40,358 bases of DNA from Rubrivivax sp. (GCA_016789865.1 JAEUPC010000204.1:1-40358), one strand, 5' to 3'. Shown: positions 25,074-33,764, numbered from the stretch's first letter. The notes: generated from the sequence alone by a model not told the origin. A program made the numbers and translations.

Positions 25074-25848
25074 CGAGCGCGGTGTAGGCGCCGCCGTCCA
25101 GCTGCAGGTTCTGCCCAGTGATGTAGCCCGAGTTCGCCGAGCAAAGGAAGGCGCACGCCGCGCCGAATTCCTCCGGGCGGCCCAGGCGCCGCGCCGGCCC
25201 GGCGCGCGCGATGTGCTGCCGGGCCTGATCAAGCGTGAGCCCCTGTTCGGCCACCAGGCGCCGGGCCATGAACTCCTGGCGCGCGGTGTCGAAGCGCTCG
25301 GGCAGCAGGTTGTTCAACGTCACGTTGTCGGCAATGGCCTCGCGGGCCAGTGCCTTGCTGACCGCGGTGAGGCCGGCGCGCGCCGCGGTGGACAACCCCA
25401 TCGCGGCCTGCGGCGTCTTCACCATCGCCGAGGTGATGTTGACGATGCGGCCGAAGCCGCGCGTGCGCATGCCGGGCAGCACGGCGCGGATCAGCAGCAC
25501 TGCGGCGATCAGGTTGGCCTCCAGCGCGGCCAGCCACGCCGCGTGGTCCCAGTCGGCCAGCTGGCCCGGCGGCGGGCCGCCGTTGTTGTTGACCAGGATA
25601 TCCGGCGCCGGGCAGGCGGCCAGCAGTGCTTCGCGCCCGGCTTCGCTGTTGAGGTCGGCCTGCACGGTGTGCACGCGGCCGTGCGTGCTGCGGCGCAACT
25701 GCTCGGCGGCGCTGGCCAGCCGCGCGGCGTTGCGGCCGTTGATCCACACCCAGCAGCCCTCGCTGGCCAAGGCCTGCGCGCAGGCGAAACCCAGCCCCTG
25801 CGTCGAGGCGCACACCAGTGCTGTTCGGCCGTTGATGCCGAGATCCAT
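25069..25848 (-). CDS. SDR-fold protein lacking the canonical Tyr and Lys
   Basis: A 259-residue Rossmann protein of the short-chain dehydrogenase/reductase superfamily. Cofactor-binding parts are near-canonical: ASTQGLG (14-20), a NNNGG turn (87-91), Asn112 in ALEANLIAAV, and Ser140 in NITSAMV. At the catalytic tetrad, however, Tyr is replaced by Ser153 and Lys by Arg157 (GLSTAARAGL), with the surrounding alignment intact. Relatives with LSN-x-R in this place exist and are usually annotated FabG-like. Start MDLGINGR at 25848 with GGGAGGGG upstream (25857-25864). The gene is divergent from the HCDH-like gene. Activity is uncertain; it may use a different mechanism. Confidence 0.85.
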   Translation of the reverse strand: MDLGINGRTALVCASTQGLGFACAQALASEGCWVWINGRNAARLASAAEQLRRSTHGRVHTVQADLNSEAGREALLAACPAPDILVNNNGGPPPGQLADWDHAAWLAALEANLIAAVLLIRAVLPGMRTRGFGRIVNITSAMVKTPQAAMGLSTAARAGLTAVSKALAREAIADNVTLNNLLPERFDTARQEFMARRLVAEQGLTLDQARQHIARAGPARRLGRPEEFGAACAFLCSANSGYITGQNLQLDGGAYTALV

Positions 25849-26171
25849 CGGGGGTCCCCTCCCTGGCTGCGCCGCTGCCCGCCACTGCATCGGCGGCGGG
25901 CGCCGGCCATGGCAGGCAGCATGCGGCCTGGAGTGGGCCGCTGTCTACCTCCGAACGCACAGGGCGTTGCTGCCGCCCCGCGCGGGCCACGCCTGGTTGT
26001 AAATCAGGGCGGCGGCGGCCCGCCCGGCGGGTTTGCACGGCGCCGGCGATCGACGCCGCGGCGACTGCGAGAATGTGCCGCAGGGCCAATGGCCGGCAAG
26101 GCCTGGCCAAGGCAGCGTGCCTGCGGGGCGCGCCTGCCCTGCACGAGGAGTCTCCAGGGGGATTTGCCGCG
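25849..26171. other. 323-base divergent intergenic region
   Basis: Separates the SDR and HCDH-like start codons. It holds the SDR ribosome site near 25857-25864 and an AT patch TTGTAAAT (25997-26004) that could belong to a promoter. CAGGGGG before 26172 may serve the HCDH-like gene. No small gene is convincing and no clear operator palindrome is seen. Confidence 0.5.
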
Positions 26172-27524
26172 ATGAGCGTGTTCGAGCTGCTCGAAGTCGA
26201 CCGCGACCTGGCCAGCGACCATGCCCAGTTTGCCGAATTCGAGGCCGGCCGCCTGCCCGACATGCCGCTGGGGATGGGCGAGCGCCACGTGCAGCGTGTG
26301 GCCGTGGTGGGGGCCGGCACCACTGGCGGCGGCATTGCGATGGCGCTGGTCAACGCCGGCATCGCCACCACGCTGATCGAGACCGACGCGGCCGGCATCG
26401 AGCGCGGCCTGAAACGCGTCCGCGACCACTACGAGCATGGCGTTCGCCGCGGCCGCGTCACGCCCGAGCAGGTGGGGCGGCGCCTGGCGCTCATCCGCAG
26501 CGGCGTGCGCCTGGAGGATGCGGCCGACGCCGACCTGGTGATCGAGGCCGCCGGTGACGACCTCGCGCACAAGCGCGATCTCTTCCGCCGGCTGGACGGC
26601 ATTGCGCGGCCCGGCGCCGTGCTGGCCGCCCAGGCCGCCGGCGCGGCGCTCGAGGGCCTGGCCGGCGTGACCCGGCGGCCCGCCGACGTGATTGGCGTGC
26701 GCTTCTTCAGTCCGGCGCAGGCGATGCGGCTGGTCGAGGTGGCGCGCGGTGAACGCACTGCCCCCGACGTGGTGGCCACCTTGATGGCGCTGGGCCCGCG
26801 GCTGGGCAAGATTGCGGTTCTCACCGGCGCCCACGCGGGCTTCCTGGCGCCCACGCTGTTCAGGCACTACGACCGCGAAGCGCACTTCCTGATCGAAGAC
26901 GGCGCGCTGCCGCACGAGGTGGATGCGGCGCTCACGGGCCTCGGCTTCGAGATGGGCCTGTTCGCGCTGCACGACATGGCCGGCAACGACGTGGGTCACG
27001 CGGCCCACCTGGCGCAGCGCGCCACCCGGGATGCCGGCCATCGCTGGAACGACCTGATCGTCACGCTGGTGGAGATGGGGCGCCTGGGCCGCAAGACCGG
27101 CAAGGGCTGGTACCGCTACGAGCCCGGGGAGCGCAAGCCGCTGCGCGACCCGCAGTTCGAGGCATTCCTGGTCGCCGAGTCGGCGCGGCTGGGCCGGCGG
27201 CGGCGCACCTTCACGCCAGACGAGATCCTCGAGCGCTGCCTGTACTGTGTGGTCAACGAAGGCGCGCGGCTGCTGCAGCAGGGCGCGGCCATGCGCCCAA
27301 GCGACATCGACATGGTCTGGCTGGCCGGCTACGGCTTCCCGTCGGCGCAGGGCGGGCCGATGTTCATGGCCGACCGCATCGGCCTGCACGTGGTGGCCGA
27401 CACCGTGCAGCGGCTGCACGCGCACCTGGGCGCCTGGTGGGAGCCGGCGCCGCTGCTGCTGCAGCTGGTGCGGGAGGGTCGCACGTTCGGGCACTGGCAG
27501 GCACAGCGGTCCAAGCCCGTCTGA
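26172..27524 (+). CDS. 3-hydroxyacyl-CoA dehydrogenase-like protein with altered active site
   Basis: A 450-residue protein with the HCDH layout: NAD-binding domain (VAVVGAGTTGGGIAMAL, GAGTTG at 47-52), linker, and two C-terminal HCDH domains, the first ending LGRKTGKGWYRYEPG and the second with DIDMVWLAGYGFPSAQGGPM. It looks like the dehydrogenase half of FadB/FadJ proteins without the hydratase. The catalytic His of GxHFFNP is Arg177 (GVRFFSP), the usual Asn after it is Ser180, the Ser of the SNTS motif is lost (AAQAAG), and the later Asn is Pro227 (GFLAPTLF). Only Glu189 remains. Normal dehydrogenase activity is therefore doubtful; it may bind acyl-CoA or NAD for another purpose. Start ATG at 26172. 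Confidence 0.85.
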   Translation: MSVFELLEVDRDLASDHAQFAEFEAGRLPDMPLGMGERHVQRVAVVGAGTTGGGIAMALVNAGIATTLIETDAAGIERGLKRVRDHYEHGVRRGRVTPEQVGRRLALIRSGVRLEDAADADLVIEAAGDDLAHKRDLFRRLDGIARPGAVLAAQAAGAALEGLAGVTRRPADVIGVRFFSPAQAMRLVEVARGERTAPDVVATLMALGPRLGKIAVLTGAHAGFLAPTLFRHYDREAHFLIEDGALPHEVDAALTGLGFEMGLFALHDMAGNDVGHAAHLAQRATRDAGHRWNDLIVTLVEMGRLGRKTGKGWYRYEPGERKPLRDPQFEAFLVAESARLGRRRRTFTPDEILERCLYCVVNEGARLLQQGAAMRPSDIDMVWLAGYGFPSAQGGPMFMADRIGLHVVADTVQRLHAHLGAWWEPAPLLLQLVREGRTFGHWQAQRSKPV

Positions 27525-27709
27525 GACGCGTGCGGGTGCCCATCGGCCGCGCGGCGCCGCGGAGGTCGCGCCTCGGGCGCCTGCGGCATCCGCCGTGTTG
27601 ACGACCTCGGGGGTTGCCCTCGCGTGCCCGGGGCGGGCACCATCGCCACCCGGCCGCGGTGGCCGGCCCACCGCGCAATGCACCCGCAGGCGCCAGCAAG
27701 GAAGCTCAC

Positions 27710-29827
27710 ATGCCCAAGGTCTATCTCGGCCGCAAAGGTGAACCCGGTCTCGACCTCGAACTCAGCACCGACATGATCGCCGTGCGAACGCGCAGCGGCC
27801 GCTCGGTGGCGCGCTCGGCAGGGCCGGTGGCCACGCCGAGCTCGGCGCAGCTGGCCGATGGCCAGCTCGTGCTGGCCTTTCCCGAAGCCGGCGTCGAGGT
27901 CTTTCGCGTGCCGGTGGCGCGCGGCGCGGGCACGCTGGAGGCCCGCAAGACCGCGCTGCGCAGCCTGCCCGACGTGCGTTTTGCCGGCGGGGTGCTGGTG
28001 GACCCCGCCACGCAGCGGCCGGTGCTCTACACCGAGAACGTCTTCGTCAAGTTCAGCGACAGCGCCGACACCGATGCCTGCCGCGAGGTGCTGCGCGAGG
28101 CCGGCCTCACGATCAAGTCGGAACCCGGTTACGCCACCAATGCGTTCTTCTGCGGCGCGGCCGAGGGCATCGGCCGCAAGGTGTTCGAACTGGCCGAGAA
28201 GCTGCGCGCTCGCGACGACGTCGAGTACTGCCACCCGGAGCTCGTGCGCGAACGGCGCAGCAAGCTCATCTTTCCGCCGCAGTGGCACCTGAAGAAGACC
28301 AACGTCGGCGGCGTGACCATCGACCAGAGCGCAAGCGTCGAGGCCGCGCACACCGTGACGCGCGGCGAAGGCGTGACCATCGCCGTCATCGACGACGGGG
28401 TGGACATCGACCACGCCGAGTTCGGCGGCAGCGGCAAGATCGTCGCGCCGCGCGACGTGTTCTCCGGCACCGACAACCCGCGTCCGCGCCGCAGCGGCGA
28501 GAACCACGGCACCGCCTGCGCCGGCGTGGCCTGTGCCAACGGCGGCGTGGGCGCCAGCGGCGTGGCGCCGGCCGCGCGGCTGATGCCGATGCGGCTCGCT
28601 GCGGCGCTCGGCTCACACGCCGAGGCCGAGGCATTCCGCTGGGCGGCCGACCAGGGCGCCGACATCATCAGCTGCAGCTGGGGCCCGCCCGACGGCGAGT
28701 GGTGGAACCCCGGTGACCCGCAGCACCAGGCCATCGACCAGCCGCCGGCGCACACGCGCCTGGCCATCGAGTACGCCGCCACGCAGGGCCGCGGCGGCAA
28801 GGGCTGCGTGGTGCTGTTCGCCGCCGGCAACGGCAACGAGAGCGTGGACAACGACGGATATGCCAGCCACCCGATGGTGCTGGCCATCGCCGCCTGCAAC
28901 GACCGAGGCAAACGCTCCATCTACAGCGACTTCGGCAACGCGGTGTGGTGCGCGTTCCCGAGCAACGACTTCGAGCACCCGGACGAGAACCATCCCGCGC
29001 CGCTGACCAGCGGCATCTGGACCACCGACCGCACCGGTGGCCAGGGCTACAACCCGGGCAACGTGCAGGAAGGCGATGTCGCGGGGTTGTTCACCAACAG
29101 CTTCGGCGGCACGTCCAGCGCCTGCCCGGGCGCGGCCGGCGTGGCCGCGCTGGTGCTGTCGGTGAACCCGGCGCTCAAGCGCGAGGAGGTCAAGGACCTG
29201 CTCAAGCGCGCCGGCGAACGCATCGACCCGCAAGCTGGCCAGTACAACGCCGCCGGGCGCAGCAGGTTCTACGGCTGGGGGCGGCTGAATGCGAAGACCG
29301 CCGTAGACCTGGCCCGGCCGCAGCCGCGCAACGAGGTCACGGTGAGCCGGCGCTTCGATGCGCCGATTCCCGACCTGCAGACCGTGAGCTTCGCGCTCGA
29401 TGTACCCGATGCGCAGGTGGTCAGCGCGGTGAGCGTGGGCGTCGATCTGGCCCACAGCTACATCGGCGACCTCGTGCTCACGCTGGAGCCGCCTGCCGCC
29501 ACCGGCCTGGCGGCCGTGACGCTGCACAGCCGCACCGGCGGCACGCTCAACAGCATCAAGAAGGTCTACGACAAGCTCACCACGCCCAAGCTGGCGGCCT
29601 TTGCCGGCAAGGCCTGCAACGGGCGATGGACGCTGAAGGTGCGCGATGCGGCGGCGCAAGACAGCGGCACGCTGGCCACGTTCTCGGTGCGGCTGATCTT
29701 TGCGCCGCCGGCGGCGCCGGCCCTGCCCGTGAAGGCGGCGCCGGCAAGGCGCGCGGTGGCCCAGGGCCGTGCCGCAAAGAAGGCGCCGGCCGGGCGTTCG
29801 CCTGTGGCAAGGCGGCGACGGGCTTAG
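27710..29827 (+). CDS. Subtilase (peptidase S8) with C-terminal P-like domain
   Basis: A 705-residue serine protease. The catalytic triad is complete: Asp228 (IAVIDDGVDIDH), His266 (NHGTACAGVA) and Ser469 (GGTSSACPGAAGVAALV), with the oxyanion Asn in FAAGNGN. The first ~200 residues may form a propeptide/inhibitor-like domain (VFVKFSDSADTDACREVL). After the catalytic domain comes a P/homoB-like beta domain (VSVGVDLAHSYIGDLVLTLE, then CNGRWTLKVRDAA), as in kexin-type convertases, and a basic Ala/Lys/Arg tail. The ATG at 27710 has AAGGAAG upstream. No signal peptide or membrane segment is visible at MPKVYLGRKGEPG, so secretion by Sec is unlikely. The target is unknown. Confidence 0.92.
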   Translation: MPKVYLGRKGEPGLDLELSTDMIAVRTRSGRSVARSAGPVATPSSAQLADGQLVLAFPEAGVEVFRVPVARGAGTLEARKTALRSLPDVRFAGGVLVDPATQRPVLYTENVFVKFSDSADTDACREVLREAGLTIKSEPGYATNAFFCGAAEGIGRKVFELAEKLRARDDVEYCHPELVRERRSKLIFPPQWHLKKTNVGGVTIDQSASVEAAHTVTRGEGVTIAVIDDGVDIDHAEFGGSGKIVAPRDVFSGTDNPRPRRSGENHGTACAGVACANGGVGASGVAPAARLMPMRLAAALGSHAEAEAFRWAADQGADIISCSWGPPDGEWWNPGDPQHQAIDQPPAHTRLAIEYAATQGRGGKGCVVLFAAGNGNESVDNDGYASHPMVLAIAACNDRGKRSIYSDFGNAVWCAFPSNDFEHPDENHPAPLTSGIWTTDRTGGQGYNPGNVQEGDVAGLFTNSFGGTSSACPGAAGVAALVLSVNPALKREEVKDLLKRAGERIDPQAGQYNAAGRSRFYGWGRLNAKTAVDLARPQPRNEVTVSRRFDAPIPDLQTVSFALDVPDAQVVSAVSVGVDLAHSYIGDLVLTLEPPAATGLAAVTLHSRTGGTLNSIKKVYDKLTTPKLAAFAGKACNGRWTLKVRDAAAQDSGTLATFSVRLIFAPPAAPALPVKAAPARRAVAQGRAAKKAPAGRSPVARRRRA

Positions 29828-29847
29828 CGAGCCGTCACCGCCTGGGC

Positions 29848-31152
29848 TCAGAGCTTGAAGCGTGCTGGCGAAAACGGCGCTGGGTCGACGGCGGTCTGCT
29901 GGCCGGTGACGAGTTGCGCCAGCAACTCGCCCGAGGCGGCCCCGGTGGTCCAGCCCAACTGGCCGTGGCCCGTGTTCAGGAAGAGGCCCGGCACGCGTGT
30001 GGCGCCGATCAGCGGCTTGCCGTCGGCGCACATCGGCCGCAAGGCCGTCCAGTCCTGACGTGGCGCGCTCGCCAAGTGTGGCGCCAGCTGCGGGTAGACC
30101 GACTGGGCCTGCCGCACGAGGTTGCCGATGCGGGCCGGGTCGATGCGCCGGTCGTCGCCACAGAACTCCGCCGTGCCCGCCACCCGCAGCCTGGCGCCGG
30201 CCACCGGCACCACCGCGATGTGCTGGTCGCCATCGATGAGCGGCGTGTGCGGCTGGGGCCCTTCGCGCGGCAGCGACCACGTCACCGAATAGCCCTTGGC
30301 CGGCCGCACCGGCAGGCGCAAGCCCAGCGGCGCGGCCAGCGCCACGCTCCACCACGCGGCCGCGAGTACGACGACATCGAAGCTGGCTGAAGCGGGCGGT
30401 GGCGCAGCCTCGTCGCTGGTGGCCAGCGCGAGCGTGAGCCGGGCACCACCCGAGCTTCGGGCTGTCGACTGCACCGACTTGACGAGCGTGCTCCAGCGGA
30501 AGACCACCCCGCGCTGCGCCAGGTGCGTGGCAAGCGCCTGGCAGAACCGGTGCGCATCGCCACTCTCGTCGGCCAGGTGATGGATGGCGCCGGCCAGCGA
30601 CCCGGCGGTGGCCCCCAGCATCGGCTCGATGGCCACTGCCTCCTCGGGCCCGACGGCACGTGAACGCCCGCCATGGTCGGCCAGCCACCGCGACCAGGTC
30701 TGCGCCTTGGCGAAGGCCGCCGGGTCGCGAAACGTCGCGAGCGACCCGCGCGCGGCATGGCCGTATTCGAGGCCGCGTGCGCGAAGCGCCTTCATGCACT
30801 GCACGCTGCGCAGCGCGAGCGCCACGTTGGACAAGGTGTTCGCGCGGTGCCGCGCCGGCGACGACTCGCGCACGAAGCGCACGCCCCAGCCCAGCAGTGA
30901 CGGCAGGGCGCGCGGCCGCAGCAGCATGGGCGAAGCCTCGTTGCCGAGGTTGGCCAGCACGAAGCGCAGGATGCCCGGGGAGTTCCACGGCTCCACCGAG
31001 CTGGGGTGCAGCAGCGCGCCGTTGGCGTGGCTCGTCTCGAGGCCGGGGCCTGGGCCGCGCTCGACGACGGTAATGTCCCCGGCGGCGGCATCCCGCAATG
31101 CCTGGGCGGTACACAGGCCAGCCAGGCCGGCACCGACGATGGCGATCTTCAT
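29848..31152 (-). CDS. dadA: D-amino acid dehydrogenase (DadA-like)
   Basis: FAD enzyme that oxidatively deaminates D-amino acids to 2-oxo acids, passing electrons to the respiratory chain at the inner membrane. The 434-residue product is close to E. coli DadA in length. It has the N-terminal FAD motif MKIAIVGAGLAGLCTAQAL, the TSHANGALLHPSSVEPW segment (canonical form SFANAG-type), and the C-terminal GLFLNTGHGQLGWTTGAASGELLAQLV. The start at 31152 is the ATG that places the Rossmann motif at the terminus. No alanine racemase lies next to it. The tRNA-Asn gene is just upstream with its own terminator, so transcription is probably separate. Confidence 0.87.
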   Translation of the reverse strand: MKIAIVGAGLAGLCTAQALRDAAAGDITVVERGPGPGLETSHANGALLHPSSVEPWNSPGILRFVLANLGNEASPMLLRPRALPSLLGWGVRFVRESSPARHRANTLSNVALALRSVQCMKALRARGLEYGHAARGSLATFRDPAAFAKAQTWSRWLADHGGRSRAVGPEEAVAIEPMLGATAGSLAGAIHHLADESGDAHRFCQALATHLAQRGVVFRWSTLVKSVQSTARSSGGARLTLALATSDEAAPPPASASFDVVVLAAAWWSVALAAPLGLRLPVRPAKGYSVTWSLPREGPQPHTPLIDGDQHIAVVPVAGARLRVAGTAEFCGDDRRIDPARIGNLVRQAQSVYPQLAPHLASAPRQDWTALRPMCADGKPLIGATRVPGLFLNTGHGQLGWTTGAASGELLAQLVTGQQTAVDPAPFSPARFKL

Positions 31153-31200
31153 GGACAGCCGGCTCGCATCGACAGGCGAATGGCGACAAGCACCCAAGAA

Positions 31201-31232
31201 ATGGAAAGGGCCAGCGGTGCGCGCTGGCCCTT
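31201..31232 (-). terminator. Rho-independent terminator after tRNA-Asn
   Basis: On the minus strand an 11-bp stem AAGGGCCAGCG/CGCTGGCCCTT (plus 31206-31232) with a five-base loop is followed by TTTCCAT. It begins 7 bases past the tRNA 3' end. Confidence 0.8.
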
Positions 31233-31239
31233 GTCGATC

Positions 31240-31315
31240 TGGCTCCCCGACCTGGGCTCGAACCAGGGACCTACGGATTAACAGTCCGGCGCTCTACCGA
31301 CTGAGCTATCGGGGA
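31240..31315 (-). tRNA. tRNA-Asn(GUU)
   Basis: A 76-base tRNA with encoded CCA. On the minus strand the acceptor arms TCCCCGA and TCGGGGA pair fully, the D arm is GCTCAGTCGGTAGAGC, the anticodon loop is CTGTTAA with GTT (plus 31280-31282), and the T arm contains GGTTCGAGCCC. Asn is given by the anticodon. Confidence 0.98.
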
Positions 31316-31327
31316 ATCGAGCCCGGC

Positions 31328-31333
31328 AGTATA
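31328..31333 (-). promoter_or_regulatory. Candidate -10 element for tRNA-Asn
   Basis: TATACT on the minus strand ends 12 bases before the tRNA 5' end, with a GC-rich discriminator between. No clear -35 is seen. It is one of few AT-rich hexamers in the area. Confidence 0.5.
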
Positions 31334-31444
31334 TCGCGACGGCCGCACGCGACCCAGCACGCGACCTGGCGCCGGCAGTGCCCGCAGAGGCAATGCTGGT
31401 TCCGTTTTCCTGCGAAGCCCGGGGCTGCCAGGCGCGCCGAGCCG

Positions 31445-33598
31445 CTACAGCGATGCGTGCACCGCCAGCCGCCATGTGCGCGGCTGCAGCGGGTACAGGT
31501 ACGCGTGGCCGAACTGATACGGGGCTTCCTGCCAGGCGCGCCGGTCGGCCACGTTGTCCACGCCCGCGCGCCACACGAGGGTCTTCGCGCCCAGGGTCTG
31601 CGCGTAGCGCGCCGCGAGATCGATGCGCGTCCAGCCGGGCGTGGCGACGCGGTTGTCGGGCAGCACCATGCGCTCGCCTTCGTAGGTGACGAAGCCGATC
31701 CAGGCCAGGCCGGGCACAGCGTGCACGTTGTAGGCGGCTTGCAGCTTGAGGCTGCGCGCCGGCACGTTGGTGGGCTTCAGACCGTTGAGCGCTGCGTCGG
31801 CGGAGCCTTCACGCCGGGCGCGCAGCAGCATGGCGCTGCCGCGCAGGGCGAGTGCGCCCGCGCGCCACTCGGCTTCGGCCTCGACGCCCTGGTGGCGCGC
31901 AATGCCGTCGGTTCGGCGCACGCAGGGGTCGAGGTCGGTGCAGTCGCCGGCGGCCGGCGCGCCGTCATCGGCGTGGAAGTCGTTGGTGGCCGGGCGGCGG
32001 ATGTCGAACAGCGCGGCACGCCCTTCGAAGGTCTCGCCCGCCCGCTTGAAGCCCAGTTCGACCTGGCGGCTCTTCAGCGCCGGCAGAGGCTGGCCGCGGT
32101 TGGTGTAGTGCGAGCGGTTGGGCACGACCTCCGACTCGATGCCCTGGCCGGCGCTGACGTACAGCTGCGAGCGTTCGGTCAGGGCATGGGCCAAAGCGAG
32201 CCACGGCGTGGTGAAGGCTTGCCGATAGCGCGTGGCCTGCGCGCCGCCGGTGAGGGCGCTTTCACGCTCGAGCCGCGTGTGGCGCAGCCCGGCCCAGGCG
32301 CTGAGCTGCGGCAGCACGGTGACGGCGTCTTGCACATGCCACTCGGTGCTGCGCTCGTCGCGGTCGGTGTTGCCATCGAACAGCGTCGGGTCGGGCGCGA
32401 CGACGGCGCGGCCGTCGATGGTGCCCGGCCCGACGAAGTTGAAGGCCTGGCCGCCGAAGCGGGCACGGAACCGCGTGAGCAGCACGCCGGCCCGGAACTG
32501 ATGCTTCAACCCGGCGGCCACCCCGTGGCCCTTCAGCGAGAGGTCCAGCGCGTCACTGGTGCGGCGCTCGCCGTCACTGCGAAAGTCGTAGAAGTCGAAG
32601 CTGCCGTCGGAGCAGTAGCGGTCGAACGCGCCTTCGGCCGCGCAACCGAAAGGAAAGGCAATGCGGTCGTCGCTGATGAGGCGCTGGCGCATGCCATGCG
32701 CGACGAAGTCGATCTGGTGATCGGCGCCCTCGAACACCGCCTGCGTGAGCCGCAGGGAACCGGTGCGGGCGGCCATCACCACCGGCAGGCTCCACGGCTG
32801 GTTGTTCAGGTTGATGCGCGGGTCGATGTCCTTCGCATCGGGCAGGCGCGGGCCGAGCAGGCTGAAGCCCGGGGTGCTCGGCTGGCTCTGGCGGCTGACT
32901 TCGACCTCGGCTTCGGCCAGCGTGCCGGGGCCCAGGCGTGCGTCGAAGGCCGCGGCGGCGAGCCAGCGCTCGCCGCGACTGGCGCGCGTCTGAGGGTCGA
33001 GCCGGGCGGCGCTGGCGTTGACGCGCCAGCCGAGCACCGCACCGCGGTCGCCGAGGTCGGCGGTGGCCTCCAGCGTGCCTTCGTCGGTCCACGCGAGGCT
33101 GGCGTCGCGGACATCCGTGCGCGGCCGCTTGACCACCAGGTTGAGCAGCCCGCCGGGTGCGCTGGTGCCGGCCTGCAGGCCGCTGGTGCCCTTGAGCACC
33201 TCGAAGCGCTGCTTGTTGGCGGCACCAACCGCGGTCTCGGCGTTGATCGGCAGGCCGTCGCGGCGGTAGTTGAAGCGGTTGTCCAGCGTGAAGCCGCGCA
33301 CCGCCACCTGGTTCCAGTAGCCCGGGGCGTTGTAGGCGTCGGTGAAGCCGGCGTCCAGTCGCGTGATGTCGGCGAAGCTGGCGATGCCGGCGTCCTGCAG
33401 CTGGCGCTGGTCGATGACCGTGGCCGACAACGGCGTGCGCGACAGCGGCAGGTCGCCGAACCCGGCGACGCTGGGCGCCAGCACCGTGGCGCTGCCGGTG
33501 ATCGTGATGCGCTGCGATTCGGGCTGCTGCGCCTGCGCGTGCGCGGCCAGCGCGAGCAGCGTCAGCGCGAATGGGAACGGGAAGGGCTTGCGATGCAT
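31445..33598 (-). CDS. TonB-dependent outer-membrane receptor, probable thiamine-compound uptake
   Basis: A 717-residue outer-membrane transporter energised by TonB. A signal peptide precedes a likely cut after AHAQA (about residue 22). The plug domain includes LSATVIDQRQLQDAGIASF, YWNQVAVRGFTLDNRFNYRR, ETAVGAANKQRFEVLKGTSG and APGGLLNLVVKRP. A long beta-barrel follows, ending in WRLAVHASL. By protein alone it would be called a siderophore receptor, as FpvA/FhuE-like plugs are similar. The TPP riboswitch 73 bases upstream of the start argues instead for thiamine or a thiamine precursor. The ATG at 33598 has AAGGA five bases before it. Confidence 0.9.
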   Translation of the reverse strand: MHRKPFPFPFALTLLALAAHAQAQQPESQRITITGSATVLAPSVAGFGDLPLSRTPLSATVIDQRQLQDAGIASFADITRLDAGFTDAYNAPGYWNQVAVRGFTLDNRFNYRRDGLPINAETAVGAANKQRFEVLKGTSGLQAGTSAPGGLLNLVVKRPRTDVRDASLAWTDEGTLEATADLGDRGAVLGWRVNASAARLDPQTRASRGERWLAAAAFDARLGPGTLAEAEVEVSRQSQPSTPGFSLLGPRLPDAKDIDPRINLNNQPWSLPVVMAARTGSLRLTQAVFEGADHQIDFVAHGMRQRLISDDRIAFPFGCAAEGAFDRYCSDGSFDFYDFRSDGERRTSDALDLSLKGHGVAAGLKHQFRAGVLLTRFRARFGGQAFNFVGPGTIDGRAVVAPDPTLFDGNTDRDERSTEWHVQDAVTVLPQLSAWAGLRHTRLERESALTGGAQATRYRQAFTTPWLALAHALTERSQLYVSAGQGIESEVVPNRSHYTNRGQPLPALKSRQVELGFKRAGETFEGRAALFDIRRPATNDFHADDGAPAAGDCTDLDPCVRRTDGIARHQGVEAEAEWRAGALALRGSAMLLRARREGSADAALNGLKPTNVPARSLKLQAAYNVHAVPGLAWIGFVTYEGERMVLPDNRVATPGWTRIDLAARYAQTLGAKTLVWRAGVDNVADRRAWQEAPYQFGHAYLYPLQPRTWRLAVHASL

Positions 33599-33670
33599 CG
33601 TCGTCCTTGCAGTGGACGCGAGGTCGGCTGCGAGGACGCGAACAACGGCAAAGGTTGGCAACGTTCCGGC

Positions 33671-33764
33671 ATGCTTCCCTGCGCGAGGATTACCTCAGTC
33701 AGGTTCAAAGGGACTTTCTCAGTCGGCGCTCCGCGCGCAACGCGCGAACGCCAACACCCCTAGC
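33671..33764 (-). promoter_or_regulatory. TPP (THI-element) riboswitch
   Basis: The minus strand shows the conserved THI-box order: GCTAGGGGTG (near 33763-33755), a GC-rich extended P3 stem, CTGAGA (33722-33717), TTTGAACCTGA (33709-33699), GAGGTAATCCTC, and CAGGGAAGC (33681-33673). The closing P1 pairs GCT with AGC. These elements bind thiamine pyrophosphate and normally switch off expression when it is abundant. It lies in the leader of the TonB receptor gene on the same strand. Confidence 0.93.

Noticed and set aside
30584-33763. Plus-strand open frame of more than 1000 codons opposite dadA and the TonB receptor
   Set aside because: It runs through a tRNA gene and the antisense of two real genes and shows no family motif.
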